A DNA stretch of 64,000 bases, from contig NZ_JAMLFW010000001.1 in NCBI RefSeq assembly GCF_024256385.1, positions 930,001 to 994,000 of the forward strand, given 5' to 3'. The notes under the pieces were generated by a model. The model was not told the origin of the DNA and made no database searches. It saw only the letters and a program-made list of their open reading frames with translations. Position 1 is the stretch's first letter; each line of letters opens with the position of its first letter. Both the position numbers and the translations under genes were made by a program. Origin of the DNA: Anatilimnocola floriformis (GTDB lineage Bacteria > Planctomycetota > Planctomycetia > Pirellulales > Pirellulaceae). Below are positions 42,990-52,041 of this stretch, piece by piece.

Positions 42990-43805
42990 TTAATCGCGGA
43001 TTTGATTCGCTGGCAGACGCGGGATGATGTAGTTCTTTTTCGGAGCTTCATCTTTCTTGGCCGGCAGCGGATGCCATTCGATTGGCGGCTCGAGGCCGTC
43101 GCGACGATGAACGCGCGGCGGCGGTTCTTCGTATTTCACATACGGCGGATTCAAGTAGACGAACTTGCCATCGACCACTTCCGGCGTCGCGGTGCGCGAG
43201 CCCATGCGGAGAATCGCCACCGGCCGGCCGAGGCGATCGGCTTCGTGCAGCGGATCATCGCCTGGAGCCACTTCGTAGTAACGCTGCGCCGGTTCTTCGC
43301 GGCGGGGCAGGGCGGTCTTCGGCTCTTCGATATAGATGACGCGCGTGACGTATTTCCCGGTGAGCGCCATTTCGAGTTCTTCGGCCGTCAGTTCGACGGG
43401 AATGGGAAATCGCGGCGCTTGTCCCGGCGGTGGATAGAGGCGATCGATGACTTCCACCGAGGGGAAGACTTCTTCACCCTGATGAAACTCAATGCCCGTC
43501 ACTTTCAGGCGATAGACCTGGCCGATCAGCATACCGGCCATCGCGACGTTCTTGGTGGTGACCGGAAAGCCGCCGTCTTCGGCGAGCGCGACCGAACTTC
43601 CCTTCGGCCCCATGACTTTCACCGGCTGATAGTAGCCAGGCCGAGGACCGCCGCGTTGCAATTGCATCTGCCCGATCCACCCGGGCGGCGCATCGCCGTT
43701 GTCCATGAAGTGCGGCGTGTTATTGAGCGGCTGATTCTGTGCCAACGAATGGCTACAGATCAGCAGCGTCGCGACAAGCGCGAGGACGGTGGAAGTACTT
43801 CGCAT
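42990..43805 (-). CDS. Secreted envelope protein, paralogue of the neighbouring lipoprotein
   Basis: 271 residues from the ATG at 43805, with a signal peptide ending near SLAQN. It shares with the protein at 43968-45122 the core YRLKVTGIEFHQGEEVFPSVEVIDR, PIPVELTAEELEMALTGKYVTRVIYIEEP, and DPLHEADRLGRPVAILRMG. The C-terminus is Pro/Arg-rich. The repeated core suggests a family of planctomycete envelope proteins produced by tandem duplication. The function is unknown. Confidence 0.82.
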   Translation of the reverse strand: MRSTSTVLALVATLLICSHSLAQNQPLNNTPHFMDNGDAPPGWIGQMQLQRGGPRPGYYQPVKVMGPKGSSVALAEDGGFPVTTKNVAMAGMLIGQVYRLKVTGIEFHQGEEVFPSVEVIDRLYPPPGQAPRFPIPVELTAEELEMALTGKYVTRVIYIEEPKTALPRREEPAQRYYEVAPGDDPLHEADRLGRPVAILRMGSRTATPEVVDGKFVYLNPPYVKYEEPPPRVHRRDGLEPPIEWHPLPAKKDEAPKKNYIIPRLPANQIRD

Positions 43806-43849
43806 GGTTGAGCAGCCGATGCTAGGTGATTGTGTTGATTCGCAAAAAT

Positions 43850-43887
43850 GCCGGAACATCGCGAAGGATGTTCCGGCTGTTTTTTTT
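43850..43887. terminator. Strong bidirectional intrinsic terminator
   Basis: An 11 bp perfect stem, GCCGGAACATC/GATGTTCCGGC, with a six-base loop. It is followed by a run of eight T on the plus strand (43880-43887) and flanked by five A on the other side, so it can work in both directions. On the minus strand it ends transcription of the lipoprotein gene at 43968. Confidence 0.75.
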
Positions 43888-43911
43888 GATCTGAGTCTTT
43901 TTAAGTGTCAG

Positions 43912-43953
43912 CCCCTCACCCCAACCCTCTCCCCTGAATACAGGGGCGAGGGA
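43912..43953. repeat. Dispersed repeat CCCCTCACCCC...GGGGCGAGGG, copy 3
   Basis: Nearly the same sequence as 41420-41462, with CTCTCCCCTG and CAGGGGCGAG as inverted ends. It lies directly after the stop of the lipoprotein gene. Confidence 0.7.
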
Positions 43954-43967
43954 GTGAGGAAGAGAAC

Positions 43968-45122
43968 TTACTGGCCAGGAGTGGCACCAGGCGGGCAGTA
44001 GGCGCCACCACCGTACGGTGTGCTGGCGTCGTTGTAGTAAGCACCGCTGCCAGGGCCGCCACCAGGAATCCGTTCGTGCTTGTCGTAGTGCGGTTGGCCG
44101 AACTGATAAGCAGCGTGGATGTTCTGTTCGCGGATGTTCACCCGATTGACCGGCTTCGGATAGCTGAAGCCAGGTTGCTGGCGAACGTTAATCTTGAAGT
44201 GTTCGGTCGGACCAGGGATCGCGTAGTGCGTGTGGTTCTTGATGGTGTGCGTTTGCAAACCAGCCGGACCACCCAGCGGAATGTGCGGCGGGCCAGGCAA
44301 GCCAATCGGCGTGCCGCTCGTCGTCATGCCGTACTGCGGAGCAGTCACGCCAGCGACATAGTTCGGCGGCAAGCTGCCAGGGAAACCACCCATGCCCGGC
44401 GGGCAATAAGCACCCATGTCGCCACCACCCATGCCGTAACCGAATTCCGGACCAGCGATGCTGCCCGGCATTTCGATGTCCTTGTTACCGACGCGGATCA
44501 CGGCGAGGATCGCACCACGGCGATCGGCTTCGACGATGGGATCCACACCCGGATCAAGCCGCGTGCTGACGAGGGTTTCGACACCCGCGAGAGCCAGCTC
44601 TTGGAACTCCGGATCCGGCAGGTAGATGACCTTGGTCACAAAGTTGCCGGCGAGGACTTGATCGAAGTCTTCTTCGGTGAACTGAATCGGAATCGCGTTG
44701 TGGGCGAGGAAGGCTTCGCTCCGTGGCGTGGTCGGAGCGAGCTCGACCGACGGATAAAGTTCCACACCTTCGCGACCACCGATGTTGGTGATCTTCAAAC
44801 GGTAGATGCCGTCCTGCGGAAAGTTCTGGCGGCCCGGCACCGTGAGAGGTGTCGAGTCGAAGGCATTCTGACCGCTCACATCCCACCGCACTTGCATCCC
44901 CTCGGGTTTAGCGAAGAGAAGCTGCACGGTCGGCATGGTGACGGGAATCATCGCCGGCGGCAACGAGGGAGGCAGCACGCCTGGCCCTGGTCCACCGACA
45001 CCCGGCCCCGGTTCGAGCAATGTCGAAGCCGGCGGCAAGTTATGCGCCTTGGGGAATACACACCCCGTAGCCGTGATCGCCACGGCCAGCGACATGATGC
45101 AAAGCAACAGACGGATTTTCAT
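43968..45122 (-). CDS. Envelope lipoprotein, Gly/Pro-rich
   Basis: 384 residues with a type II signal peptide (lipobox TATGC at about residues 17-21). A Pro/Gly-rich linker is followed by the core shared with its neighbour: YRLKITNIGGREGVELYPSVEL, PIQFTEEDFDQVLAGNFVTKVIYLPDPE and DPIVEADRRGAILAVIRVG. The C-terminal 150 residues are Gly/Pro/Tyr-rich (YCPPGMGGFPGSLPP). It is probably anchored in a membrane and exposed to the periplasm or the surface. Confidence 0.84.
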   Translation of the reverse strand: MKIRLLLCIMSLAVAITATGCVFPKAHNLPPASTLLEPGPGVGGPGPGVLPPSLPPAMIPVTMPTVQLLFAKPEGMQVRWDVSGQNAFDSTPLTVPGRQNFPQDGIYRLKITNIGGREGVELYPSVELAPTTPRSEAFLAHNAIPIQFTEEDFDQVLAGNFVTKVIYLPDPEFQELALAGVETLVSTRLDPGVDPIVEADRRGAILAVIRVGNKDIEMPGSIAGPEFGYGMGGGDMGAYCPPGMGGFPGSLPPNYVAGVTAPQYGMTTSGTPIGLPGPPHIPLGGPAGLQTHTIKNHTHYAIPGPTEHFKINVRQQPGFSYPKPVNRVNIREQNIHAAYQFGQPHYDKHERIPGGGPGSGAYYNDASTPYGGGAYCPPGATPGQ

Positions 45123-45440
45123 GGTGTCCCCCCTGACATTCGCTACTGGCAGCAGACGTCCTCGTCTGTCCCGGCGGCGTTCTCATCCGTGATTCGTTAG
45201 TGCTAGCAACGGCTTAGCCCAAGCCATTGCCAGCGAAACTGGGTGCTCCCAGCTGAAACACTGCCGTGGACCCGGACGAAGCATTCGGCCTATCATCCGT
45301 GCAGAAAACTCCGACCAATCTTCGGAGCCTTCTCTGAATCGCACGTATAAACCGAGGCAACGTCCGCACGCGGCGTGTCCCTAGGTAGTTGTTCGGCGCG
45401 GCACAGAACGAATCTTTGGCAAAATCCGCACGACTCTCCA
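45123..45440. other. Divergent promoter region, nothing recognised
   Basis: 318 bp between the lipoprotein gene and the plus-strand gene at 45441. I find no repeat or hairpin to report. Confidence 0.45.
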
Positions 45441-46655
45441 ATGACGTATAAATTGCCCCGCTTACTAAGTGGCCTGTTGCTGATGCTGGCAGTCGCCGGC
45501 ATCGGTTATTTCAGCGGCAGCCGCGGCGCGGGAATGTTCGCGCGAGCGCTGGCCCAAGCTGGGTACGGCCAGCCGGGCTATGGCCAAAACGTTTCGGGCC
45601 CGCCTGGCAATGGTCAGCCTGGTTATCGCGAGGTCGTGCCGTTTAGCGGGGCAGGGCAGGGGAGAGGCGCGCCGGCGCCGTATGCTCCGCCGCTCAATCC
45701 AGCTCAGTTGCCGCAGCCTCAAGCCCAATTGCCGCAAACGCCGCTGAACTATCGCGAGGATCGCGTTGCCAGCAATCCGCCCAGCCAGCCTCTTGCGAGC
45801 GTCGACGGCAATGCGCTCGTCGCGCAAGCCGCCCGGCGCGTGCAGACAGAGTCCTCGGTTCAAGCCGCGATTCGTTTTCGCATTGATGTCGCCGGCCAGA
45901 ATCTCGTCGGCAATGGCCAGTACGTACAGCTCGGCGATGGCCCGGAGAAATTGCTCCGTTTCGATCTCAAACTACAAGTCGGCCAACGCGTCGCCGCGCT
46001 GCAGCAGATCAGCGGACAGCAGTACTATTGGATTCGGCGCGATCTGCCGCCGGCGAATTTCAAAGTCTCGCGCGTCAACTTACTCTCCATCCGCAACGCC
46101 GTCGCGAAGCGCCACCTTGCTGCTGACCGCGACTCCGATATGCACGGCGTGACTTCCCCCGCCGACGACGCCTGGCTGTTGCTTGGTGGTTTGCCGGCGC
46201 TGCTCGAATCGCTGTCGCAAGATTTTGAATTTGGCGAAGCTCGCCAAGGAGAAATCGAACTCCCCGGCGGCAACTCGCTTCCCACGCGTGTGCCCGTGTG
46301 GGCCGTGAGCGGCACTTGGAAAAAAGAACGTTGGAAAGAGCTGACGACCGTCACTGGCAAAAAGAAAAAAGATGCCCCGCCGCCGCTGCTGCCCAAGCGG
46401 GTCGATCTCGTGCTCAATCGCTCGGAGCGCGCCTTCGGACTCTTCCCTTATCGCGTGCTGTACTACGCCGCCGCCGATGACGGCAGGGGAGGGCAGGGGA
46501 CCTCGATCAGCATGCGCCCCGTCGTGAGCATGGAACTCTTCAACCTTGCCACGGCAGCCAACCTCGACCCGCGCGACTTCGACTACAACCCGGGTGAACA
46601 AGAAGTCGAAGATCTAACCGCCGTGTATCTGCAGCGACTGGGCTTGGGAAAGTAA
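45441..46655 (+). CDS. Secreted hypothetical protein, LolA-like body
   Basis: 404 residues from the ATG at 45441 (an earlier in-frame start at 45375 is less likely). The N-terminal helix (LLSGLLLMLAVAGIGYFSGS) is followed by a Gly/Gln/Pro-rich linker (about residues 45-110). The main domain has AARRVQTESSVQAAIRFRIDVAGQNLVGNGQYVQLG and LLRFDLKLQVGQRVAALQQISG, a beta-rich pattern of lipoprotein-carrier type. Polar-motif copies in the coding strand encode GAGQGRG and DGRGGQG in different reading frames. The function is unknown. Confidence 0.8.
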   Translation: MTYKLPRLLSGLLLMLAVAGIGYFSGSRGAGMFARALAQAGYGQPGYGQNVSGPPGNGQPGYREVVPFSGAGQGRGAPAPYAPPLNPAQLPQPQAQLPQTPLNYREDRVASNPPSQPLASVDGNALVAQAARRVQTESSVQAAIRFRIDVAGQNLVGNGQYVQLGDGPEKLLRFDLKLQVGQRVAALQQISGQQYYWIRRDLPPANFKVSRVNLLSIRNAVAKRHLAADRDSDMHGVTSPADDAWLLLGGLPALLESLSQDFEFGEARQGEIELPGGNSLPTRVPVWAVSGTWKKERWKELTTVTGKKKKDAPPPLLPKRVDLVLNRSERAFGLFPYRVLYYAAADDGRGGQGTSISMRPVVSMELFNLATAANLDPRDFDYNPGEQEVEDLTAVYLQRLGLGK

Positions 46656-46684
46656 CTCGCCATTCGCTCCGACTCTGAAAGCTT

Positions 46685-47374
46685 TCACTTGATGTGCCAG
46701 GTCGAATTAATCGTCCGCACATTCATCACGCCGTCTTGCCACACGAGCACATTCACGCAGCAGTTGTCTTGCGCCAGACCGCGATAGTCTCGCAGCGGAA
46801 TGCCGAGCAACCGCGCGAAATAAGATCGCAGCAAAATATTGTGCGCGACGACGATGATCGTCTTTCCCAAATTCTGCTCCGCCAAGGATTCAAAAATCGG
46901 CTGCACGCGATTGGCAACAGCGGTGATGGTCTCACCCTCGGGATAACCATAGGTTGCCGCATCGTCGATGAACTGCTGATGCGCTTCCACGTCGTTGAAG
47001 CGAACGTCGTCGTAGTCGCGACCTTCCCAGCGACCCACATCGACCTCGTGCAGCCCGGCGATCTGCGTTACCTCATCGTCGCCGTTCGCTCCATGAGCGG
47101 CTGATGGTCGGCGGAGTAAAAGGCGACTCCGAATCTTCTCCGCCGTTTCGACAGCGCGCTTCAACTGACTGCTGAACAGGGCAGGGGAGGGGCGGTCGAC
47201 AAACAACTCACCCAAAAACTCCGCCACTTGCTCGGCTTGCTTCACGCCGATCTCGCACAGGCTCAAATCCAAACCGCAACCTTGCAACACATGTGGCACG
47301 GCGAGGTTCGCCGCCGTAGCGCCATGTCGCACGAGCACCAGCACACAAGTATTCGGGGCAGGGGAGGGGAGCAT
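46685..47374 (-). CDS. Histidine phosphatase family protein (phosphoglycerate mutase-like)
   Basis: 229 residues. The catalytic LVRHGATAANL (RHG motif) is near the N-terminus. SSQLKRAVETAEKI, the acid residue region HEVDVGRWEGRDYDDV, and VAHNILLRSYFARLLG (second histidine) complete the active site of the branch 1 family. Possible substrates include phosphoglycerate, alpha-ribazole phosphate or sugar phosphates. The start ATG at 47374 is inside a polar-motif copy that encodes LPSPAP, and no ribosome binding site is visible. Confidence 0.88.
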   Translation of the reverse strand: MLPSPAPNTCVLVLVRHGATAANLAVPHVLQGCGLDLSLCEIGVKQAEQVAEFLGELFVDRPSPALFSSQLKRAVETAEKIRSRLLLRRPSAAHGANGDDEVTQIAGLHEVDVGRWEGRDYDDVRFNDVEAHQQFIDDAATYGYPEGETITAVANRVQPIFESLAEQNLGKTIIVVAHNILLRSYFARLLGIPLRDYRGLAQDNCCVNVLVWQDGVMNVRTINSTWHIK

Positions 47375-47448
47375 GGTTGAGCGAATGAGAGGCTGGGGCG
47401 GCAGCAGTACATTAGTGGAGTGTGTCGACGATCGCCGATCATAAGCGA

Positions 47449-48255
47449 ATGGCCGCAATTCACGAAGATGGCACTCATGCACCCTTGTCTCCCGCCTCCC
47501 GTCCCGCGCCTCCTCGTCCTAAACTACTCCCTAGCCTCGAATCCCTCGCCCCTGGCCCCTTACCTCCCGTGGTTCGCATCTTCATCGTTCTCGCTTGTCT
47601 CGCCTGGCTGTCCCTCGTCGCCAATTTCGCAGCCGGTCTGTGGATCGGAGATTTCAACGCCGTCGCGAAGACGTATCGCGAAGCCTACAACAAAGACCTG
47701 ATCGCAGGCCGTGACCATTCGCTGAGCGATGAACAAAAGCAAACAGCGCGAGCCGAATACACCCAAGCGTCAAAAGATCTCGTCGCGCCGCGCAAGCGGA
47801 TGACCATCCACTTTTATCTCGGCGTGGCCGCCTGCATCCTGGTAATTCTCGTCAACAGCATCACCGTGACCTACTTCGTCGGCACGAGTCGCTGGTGCAA
47901 AGAAGTTGGCGAGACCTACGATCTCTCGAATGAGTTGCAGTTGCGCAGCACGGCGATCAAGCGTCGCACATTCCCCTGGGCGTTCGCGGGCATGCTCGCG
48001 ATGGTCGGCCTCGCGCTCCTCGGCGGTCTGTCTGATCCTTCGATCCCCATCAACCAGGCCCAGCCCGAACGCAGCGCTGGCATGGTCATGTGGCACTACA
48101 TGGCCGCGATGACAGCGCTCGCCTTCATCGCGCTGACGTTCACCATTCAAGCCATCCGCATGTCGGAGAATTTTCAAGCGATCCAAGACATCCTCGCCGA
48201 GGTCCATCGCATCCGCGTCGAGAAGGGTTTGCCGACGAAAGAGGAAGTGGTCTAA
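47449..48255 (+). CDS. Four-helix membrane protein, hypothetical
   Basis: 268 residues from the ATG at 47449 (an upstream GTG at 47422 is possible, and neither has a clear ribosome binding site). The N-terminal Pro/Ser-rich part (about residues 10-40) is encoded by a heptamer array. Four hydrophobic segments follow: [57 protein letters not shown] and [16 protein letters not shown]. The C-terminus is charged. The role is unknown. It is followed after 26 bp by dtd. Confidence 0.78.
   Translation: MAAIHEDGTHAPLSPASRPAPPRPKLLPSLESLAPGPLPPVVRIFIVLACLAWLSLVANFAAGLWIGDFNAVAKTYREAYNKDLIAGRDHSLSDEQKQTARAEYTQASKDLVAPRKRMTIHFYLGVAACILVILVNSITVTYFVGTSRWCKEVGETYDLSNELQLRSTAIKRRTFPWAFAGMLAMVGLALLGGLSDPSIPINQAQPERSAGMVMWHYMAAMTALAFIALTFTIQAIRMSENFQAIQDILAEVHRIRVEKGLPTKEEVV
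47483..47575 (+). repeat. Degenerate heptamer array, translated
   Basis: Pyrimidine-rich, seven-base units (TCCCGCC, TCCCGTC, GAATCCC, TCGCCCC, TGGCCCC). It codes for the Pro/Leu/Ser-rich N-terminus of the membrane protein ([16 protein letters not shown]). Confidence 0.55.
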
Positions 48256-48260
48256 CGAGA

Positions 48261-48276
48261 GGGCAGGGGAGGGGAG
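48261..48276 (+). promoter_or_regulatory. Polar motif serving as ribosome binding site of dtd
   Basis: GGGCAGGGGAGGGGAG ends 5 bp before the dtd ATG. This is the second gene in the window (after 5271) whose Shine-Dalgarno sequence is a full copy of the dispersed motif. Confidence 0.6.
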
Positions 48277-48281
48277 TCGCT

Positions 48282-48731
48282 ATGAGAGCCGTCCTGCAAC
48301 GAGTCACTCGCGCGCAAGTTTCCGTCGCTGGCGAAATCGTCGGCCAAATCGGCGCGGGACTGCTCGTGCTACTGGGCGTGGAAAACGACGACACCGAACA
48401 AGATGCTCGCACACTCGCCGAGCGCACGATTGGCCTCCGCATCTTCGACGATCCCGACGGCAAGATGAACCTCAGCGTCCGCGACATCGGCGGCAGCGTG
48501 CTGGTCGTCAGCCAGTTCACGCTCCTGGGCGATTGTCGCAAAGGTCGCCGCCCCAGCTTCATCGACGCGGCGCCGCCCGAGCACGCCGATGAACTCTACA
48601 AACTTTACGTCGCCGCGATCGCCGCCGAGAACATTCCAACCGCGACCGGTCGCTTTCGCACGACGATGGCCGTCGAACTCGTCAACGATGGACCTGTGAC
48701 GTTACTACTGGATAGTCGAAAGCGTTTTTAG
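48282..48731 (+). CDS. dtd: D-aminoacyl-tRNA deacylase
   Basis: 149 residues, full length for the family. It starts [21 protein letters not shown] and contains GLLVLLGV, the catalytic-site [17 protein letters not shown] (Ser-Gln-x-Thr motif), and the end motif [13 protein letters not shown] (the Gly-cisPro-like 'NxGPxT' motif). It removes D-amino acids and glycine mischarged on tRNA. The open frame extends upstream, but the ATG at 48282 with its strong ribosome binding site is clearly right. Confidence 0.96.
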   Translation: MRAVLQRVTRAQVSVAGEIVGQIGAGLLVLLGVENDDTEQDARTLAERTIGLRIFDDPDGKMNLSVRDIGGSVLVVSQFTLLGDCRKGRRPSFIDAAPPEHADELYKLYVAAIAAENIPTATGRFRTTMAVELVNDGPVTLLLDSRKRF

Positions 48732-48746
48732 CTCGGAAAGATTTGC

Positions 48747-49109
48747 ATGCCTCCCTATTGGAAGTCGTTCATCGAGAAGCACAGCCTGGTTGGTCGCGAG
48801 TTCTCCATCCCCGATGATCGCGATGCGTCCGGCGTCGGCGCGGTTCTCGAGATCCTCGATGAGCAAAGTAGCGAGTCGGAGGAGACGGACGTTTATCCGG
48901 GCATCGCGGTCCGCAAGGATGGCTTCGTTCCGGTTGGCAGCTGTTGCTTGGGGAGTGGCGATCCCTACTTCATCTGTGAGCGCGACGGTGAAGGCGGGCC
49001 ACTCTACCGCATCTACCACGACCAGGTCAGCGAAGCCGGCTACGAAGCCAGTCGCGCCATTGCGATCGTCTTGAATGACTATCGAGACCTGCTAAGGTTC
49101 GCCGACTGA
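48747..49109 (+). CDS. SMI1/KNR4 (SUKH)-like protein
   Basis: 120 residues starting 15 bp after dtd. VPVGSCCLGSGDPYFICERDGEGGPLYRIYHD and the ending AIAIVLNDYRDLLRF fit the SUKH superfamily, whose members often serve as immunity proteins to contact-dependent toxins. No toxin or secretion gene is adjacent. Two overlapping GGGCAGGG copies follow its stop codon (49112-49124). Confidence 0.7.
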   Translation: MPPYWKSFIEKHSLVGREFSIPDDRDASGVGAVLEILDEQSSESEETDVYPGIAVRKDGFVPVGSCCLGSGDPYFICERDGEGGPLYRIYHDQVSEAGYEASRAIAIVLNDYRDLLRFAD

Positions 49110-49157
49110 CAGGGCAGGGCAGGGGTTTAGGTCGCCACGTTGCTGCCAGACAGTCCG

Positions 49158-49700
49158 TTACCAATAGTTCGTATTCGTATAGAGCTGAAAATCTACGAGC
49201 GAGTCGGTGAGAGAATAAATCTCAGTGGTCTTCATGCGTTCGATCCAGCCATCTTGAAATGCAAAGTTAAATATTGCCAGGTGATAGTCGAGATCTTGCG
49301 GATCAAGAGAATCGACGGAACTTGTCACGACAAACCAGAGATACCGATAAGCGGGCACCTTAAGTTCGGAGGGCGTCGCGTGAAGCAGGCGCTCAAAGCC
49401 TCGTTCAACATTCATCACGTGACATGCAGTGGCGCAGCGATGCCAAAGGTCATTTGCTGCGGGGCTTTGTTGGAGTGCGGCAACCGCTGATCGATAGGCA
49501 ATGTAGTGATCGAAATAAGTTTCAGACTTGATCGGCTCGAACCTTCCCATGTAGGTCAGGCCAAACCACACCCCGAATATCGACAGAACGATATTCGCTT
49601 CCTCGGAGTCTCGAATCTTATCGACGTAGTCAATCGCTCGTTGTGAAATGTTTCCGCCGAATGATGTATTGGCCATCGACTTAGAATAACCGCAATTCAC
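49158..49700 (-). CDS. Hypothetical soluble protein
   Basis: 180 residues if it starts at the GTG at 49700, which overlaps the stop of the upstream YdjM-like gene as GTGA and suggests translational coupling. An internal ATG at 49676 (MANTSFGGNIS) would give 172 residues. The sequence is helical, with RAIDYVDKIRDSEEANIVLSI and HRCATACHVMNVERGFERLL. No domain is recognised. Base composition appears lower in GC than in neighbours. Confidence 0.6.
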   Translation of the reverse strand: MNCGYSKSMANTSFGGNISQRAIDYVDKIRDSEEANIVLSIFGVWFGLTYMGRFEPIKSETYFDHYIAYRSAVAALQQSPAANDLWHRCATACHVMNVERGFERLLHATPSELKVPAYRYLWFVVTSSVDSLDPQDLDYHLAIFNFAFQDGWIERMKTTEIYSLTDSLVDFQLYTNTNYW

Positions 49701-50641
49701 CGCTGATACGGATACACCGGTTGCTGTTGCTGCGGCGCGTAGCCGGGATTGGCATAGTTGTTCGGATCGCCGTACCCCTGCTGCGGATACGCCGGTTGCT
49801 GATAGCCGGGCGGCGGCTGTGTGTTGTTGTAACCCGGCTGGTTATACGTGGGGTTGCCACCATCGAGATGCGATTGCCCCAGACGTCGCGCTTCTTCTTC
49901 GATCGCTCGTTCCGTGATTTGTTCGGCTTGGATCACGCGCTGGTTGGTGTTGCGAATCACGCCTTGCACAACCTGGTTGCCGAAGTAGGTATCCTGGCCG
50001 AAGAATCGCATCAGCATCGGATCGCCGACGGCGAAGAGCGACAGGATGACGAGCTTGCCGTAGACGCTGAAGTTGCCCCAGCTATCCTTGCCGAAGAATT
50101 TGATCGCCGTACCGGACGACTTCTTCACGTTCAGCCGGCCGGAGCGAACGCTGAGACTCCAGACCTCGTCGAGAAACAGGTGTGAGAAGAAACCCAGCAT
50201 CACGGCGGCCGCTTTGAAGAATCGCACTTCCAGATGGTTGTCGGCCACGATCAAGAACGTGATGAGCCCGCAGACCACGCACGCGGGAATGCTGTGCCAC
50301 ATGCCGCGGTGCACGGTGTAACGTTTGAAAACCTCGACCACGCCAAAGCGGATGATGCAGTACATGACCGCCGCCATCAGCACCATCATCTCGTGGCAGC
50401 ACGCAAAGGCTTCGAACCGCGGCAGCATGAGCATCGGAATGACCGATGCCGCAAACGTCGACATTTCGCGGACGGGTGTTCCCGAGTCGCTATCGAGATC
50501 GGGCAACATGCCGCTGACGCTGCACAAACCGAAACCGAGCAAGCTCGTTTCGATCGGCATGTTGAAATAGAAATGACCAGCCACGCCGTAGACAACACCG
50601 AGTCCGGTGCTGAAGGTGATGTGAGTTTTGAAATCCGCCAT
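49697..50641 (-). CDS. YdjM/DUF457-like membrane metal-dependent hydrolase with Tyr/Pro/Gln-rich tail
   Basis: 314 residues. Membrane protein with the family metal-site pattern: THITFSTGLG (His), GMLPDLDSDSGTP (Asp cluster), HRGMWHSIP and HLFLDEV. In E. coli the relative YdjM is LexA-regulated. The last 75 residues are low complexity (NPTYNQPGYNNTQPPPGY, QQPAYPQQGYGDPNNY), an unusual addition. A similar tail is present on the divergently encoded CvpA-like protein. Confidence 0.85.
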   Translation of the reverse strand: MADFKTHITFSTGLGVVYGVAGHFYFNMPIETSLLGFGLCSVSGMLPDLDSDSGTPVREMSTFAASVIPMLMLPRFEAFACCHEMMVLMAAVMYCIIRFGVVEVFKRYTVHRGMWHSIPACVVCGLITFLIVADNHLEVRFFKAAAVMLGFFSHLFLDEVWSLSVRSGRLNVKKSSGTAIKFFGKDSWGNFSVYGKLVILSLFAVGDPMLMRFFGQDTYFGNQVVQGVIRNTNQRVIQAEQITERAIEEEARRLGQSHLDGGNPTYNQPGYNNTQPPPGYQQPAYPQQGYGDPNNYANPGYAPQQQQPVYPYQR

Positions 50642-50812
50642 GATTTCCTCTCGACTACGCTAGCAGCGCGCGCACCGCCCTACCCTTGCCTGCCGCGCGC
50701 GAACTCTACCGAGTTCATGCAATCACTCCAAGATCAAATCAGCTGGAACTGCTCTTCGGGTTTCTCGCGGGCCTCCGCTATACTCTCGCGGCGATAATTT
50801 TTTCGCCGAATC

Positions 50813-50846
50813 GAAGACGCGTGCTTTCGCGGAGCGAAAGACGCAC
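50813..50846. repeat. Small hairpin repeat CTTTCGC/GCGAAAG, copy 2
   Basis: Begins with CGAAGACG and contains a 7 bp stem with a GGA loop, like 42951-42980. It lies in the divergent promoter region, about 20 bp before the CvpA-like start. Confidence 0.5.
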
Positions 50847-50866
50847 TGCCGGACTGAGGTGCAAGG

Positions 50867-51703
50867 ATGCAAGGCTACGACTTTGTGATGATCGGTGTGC
50901 TGATCGGCGCCGTGGCTTGGGGCGCGTGGAAAGGCTTTGCCTGGCAAGTCGCTTCGACGGCTTCGATGGTCCTCAGCTACTTCGTGGCTCTCAACTTTCG
51001 CACGCCGCTGTCGCAAGCGATCAAGACCGATCCACCATGGAATGTCTTCGTCGCCATGCTCATTCTCTTTCTGGGCACGTCGCTCGTCGTGTGGCTCTGC
51101 TTCAACTTCGTCAGCCAAGCCATCGAGCGGATGAAGCTCAAGGAGTTCGATCGTCAGGTCGGCGCGCTCCTCGGCCTCGCCAAGGGCGTGATCCTGTGCG
51201 TCATCATCACGCTCTTTGCGATGAGCTTGCTCGATCAAGCGCGTCGCCAGGCCATCATCAACAGCCGCAGCGGCTACTACATCTCGCAGCTCCTCGCCAA
51301 AGCCGACGCCATCATGCCGCGCGAGCTCCGACAAGTGCTGGCGCCGTATGTCGACGGCCTGGAACAAAACATGCAGACCAGCGGCTACTACGCGCCGCCG
51401 CCTGGTTACCAGAACAACCGCTTGCCCGGTTTGATCAACAACGCCATCAACGCCGTGGAGCAACAGTTCGAAAACATGCAGGGGCAAAACCCGAACCAAG
51501 GGAGCTACTACGGTGGCCAGGCCGGTTACAACAACCAGCCCAACAACGGCTACAACACTCAGCCGAACAACGGTGGCTACAACCAGCCCGCCATGAATCC
51601 TGGTTACAACAACGGCCAGCAACCGTACATCGATCCGCAGATGGCCGACCGCTATCGTCAGCCAACACAACCTCAGCGGCCGCTGAACAACGGCAACTAC
51701 TAA
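50867..51703 (+). CDS. CvpA-family membrane protein with Asn/Gln/Tyr-rich tail
   Basis: 278 residues. Four hydrophobic helices in the first 130 residues follow the CvpA pattern (GYDFVMIGVLIGAVAWGAWKG, DRQVGALLGLAKGVILCVII). CvpA proteins are linked to colicin V production, envelope stress and biofilm in other bacteria. The C-terminal 110 residues are prion-like: repeated GGYNQP, GYNNQPNNGYN and PGYNN units. It is divergent from the YdjM-like gene and followed after 11 bp by a small gene. Confidence 0.87.
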   Translation: MQGYDFVMIGVLIGAVAWGAWKGFAWQVASTASMVLSYFVALNFRTPLSQAIKTDPPWNVFVAMLILFLGTSLVVWLCFNFVSQAIERMKLKEFDRQVGALLGLAKGVILCVIITLFAMSLLDQARRQAIINSRSGYYISQLLAKADAIMPRELRQVLAPYVDGLEQNMQTSGYYAPPPGYQNNRLPGLINNAINAVEQQFENMQGQNPNQGSYYGGQAGYNNQPNNGYNTQPNNGGYNQPAMNPGYNNGQQPYIDPQMADRYRQPTQPQRPLNNGNY

Positions 51704-51714
51704 GAGGTCAGGCG

Positions 51715-52041
51715 ATGAGGTTCATGAGCACCTTAGTCCGCAGTTGCCTGACGATGCTAGTGACCGTCTTTTGTCTGGTCTGTCTTTGTCAATTCGCGGG
51801 AATGGCTATGTGGTGGTACGCCCCTCCATTTGGCAACCGTGTGGTCCCAGGCCAGGCCAACATGCGAGCAGGCAACCCCAATCTGGGACCGTACGAGCAT
51901 TGGGCTTGGGAGATGGAAAACTCGGATCGTGACGAGCCGCGTCCAGTTCCCCAGATCCACTTCGTCGAGCAGGATCCCAACCGTTCATCGCCATTCGCGC
52001 GAGTCTTGGAACTGGCGGAACCACCGCAACCGAAACGCTAA
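51715..52041 (+). CDS. Small membrane-anchored hypothetical protein
   Basis: 108 residues from the ATG at 51715 (AGAGG ribosome binding site), co-transcribed with the CvpA-like gene. The N-terminal helix (MLVTVFCLVCLCQFAGMAMWW) is followed by a polar tail (PNLGPYEHWAWEMENSDRDE). It is the last gene before the 720 bp gap. Confidence 0.68.
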   Translation: MRFMSTLVRSCLTMLVTVFCLVCLCQFAGMAMWWYAPPFGNRVVPGQANMRAGNPNLGPYEHWAWEMENSDRDEPRPVPQIHFVEQDPNRSSPFARVLELAEPPQPKR

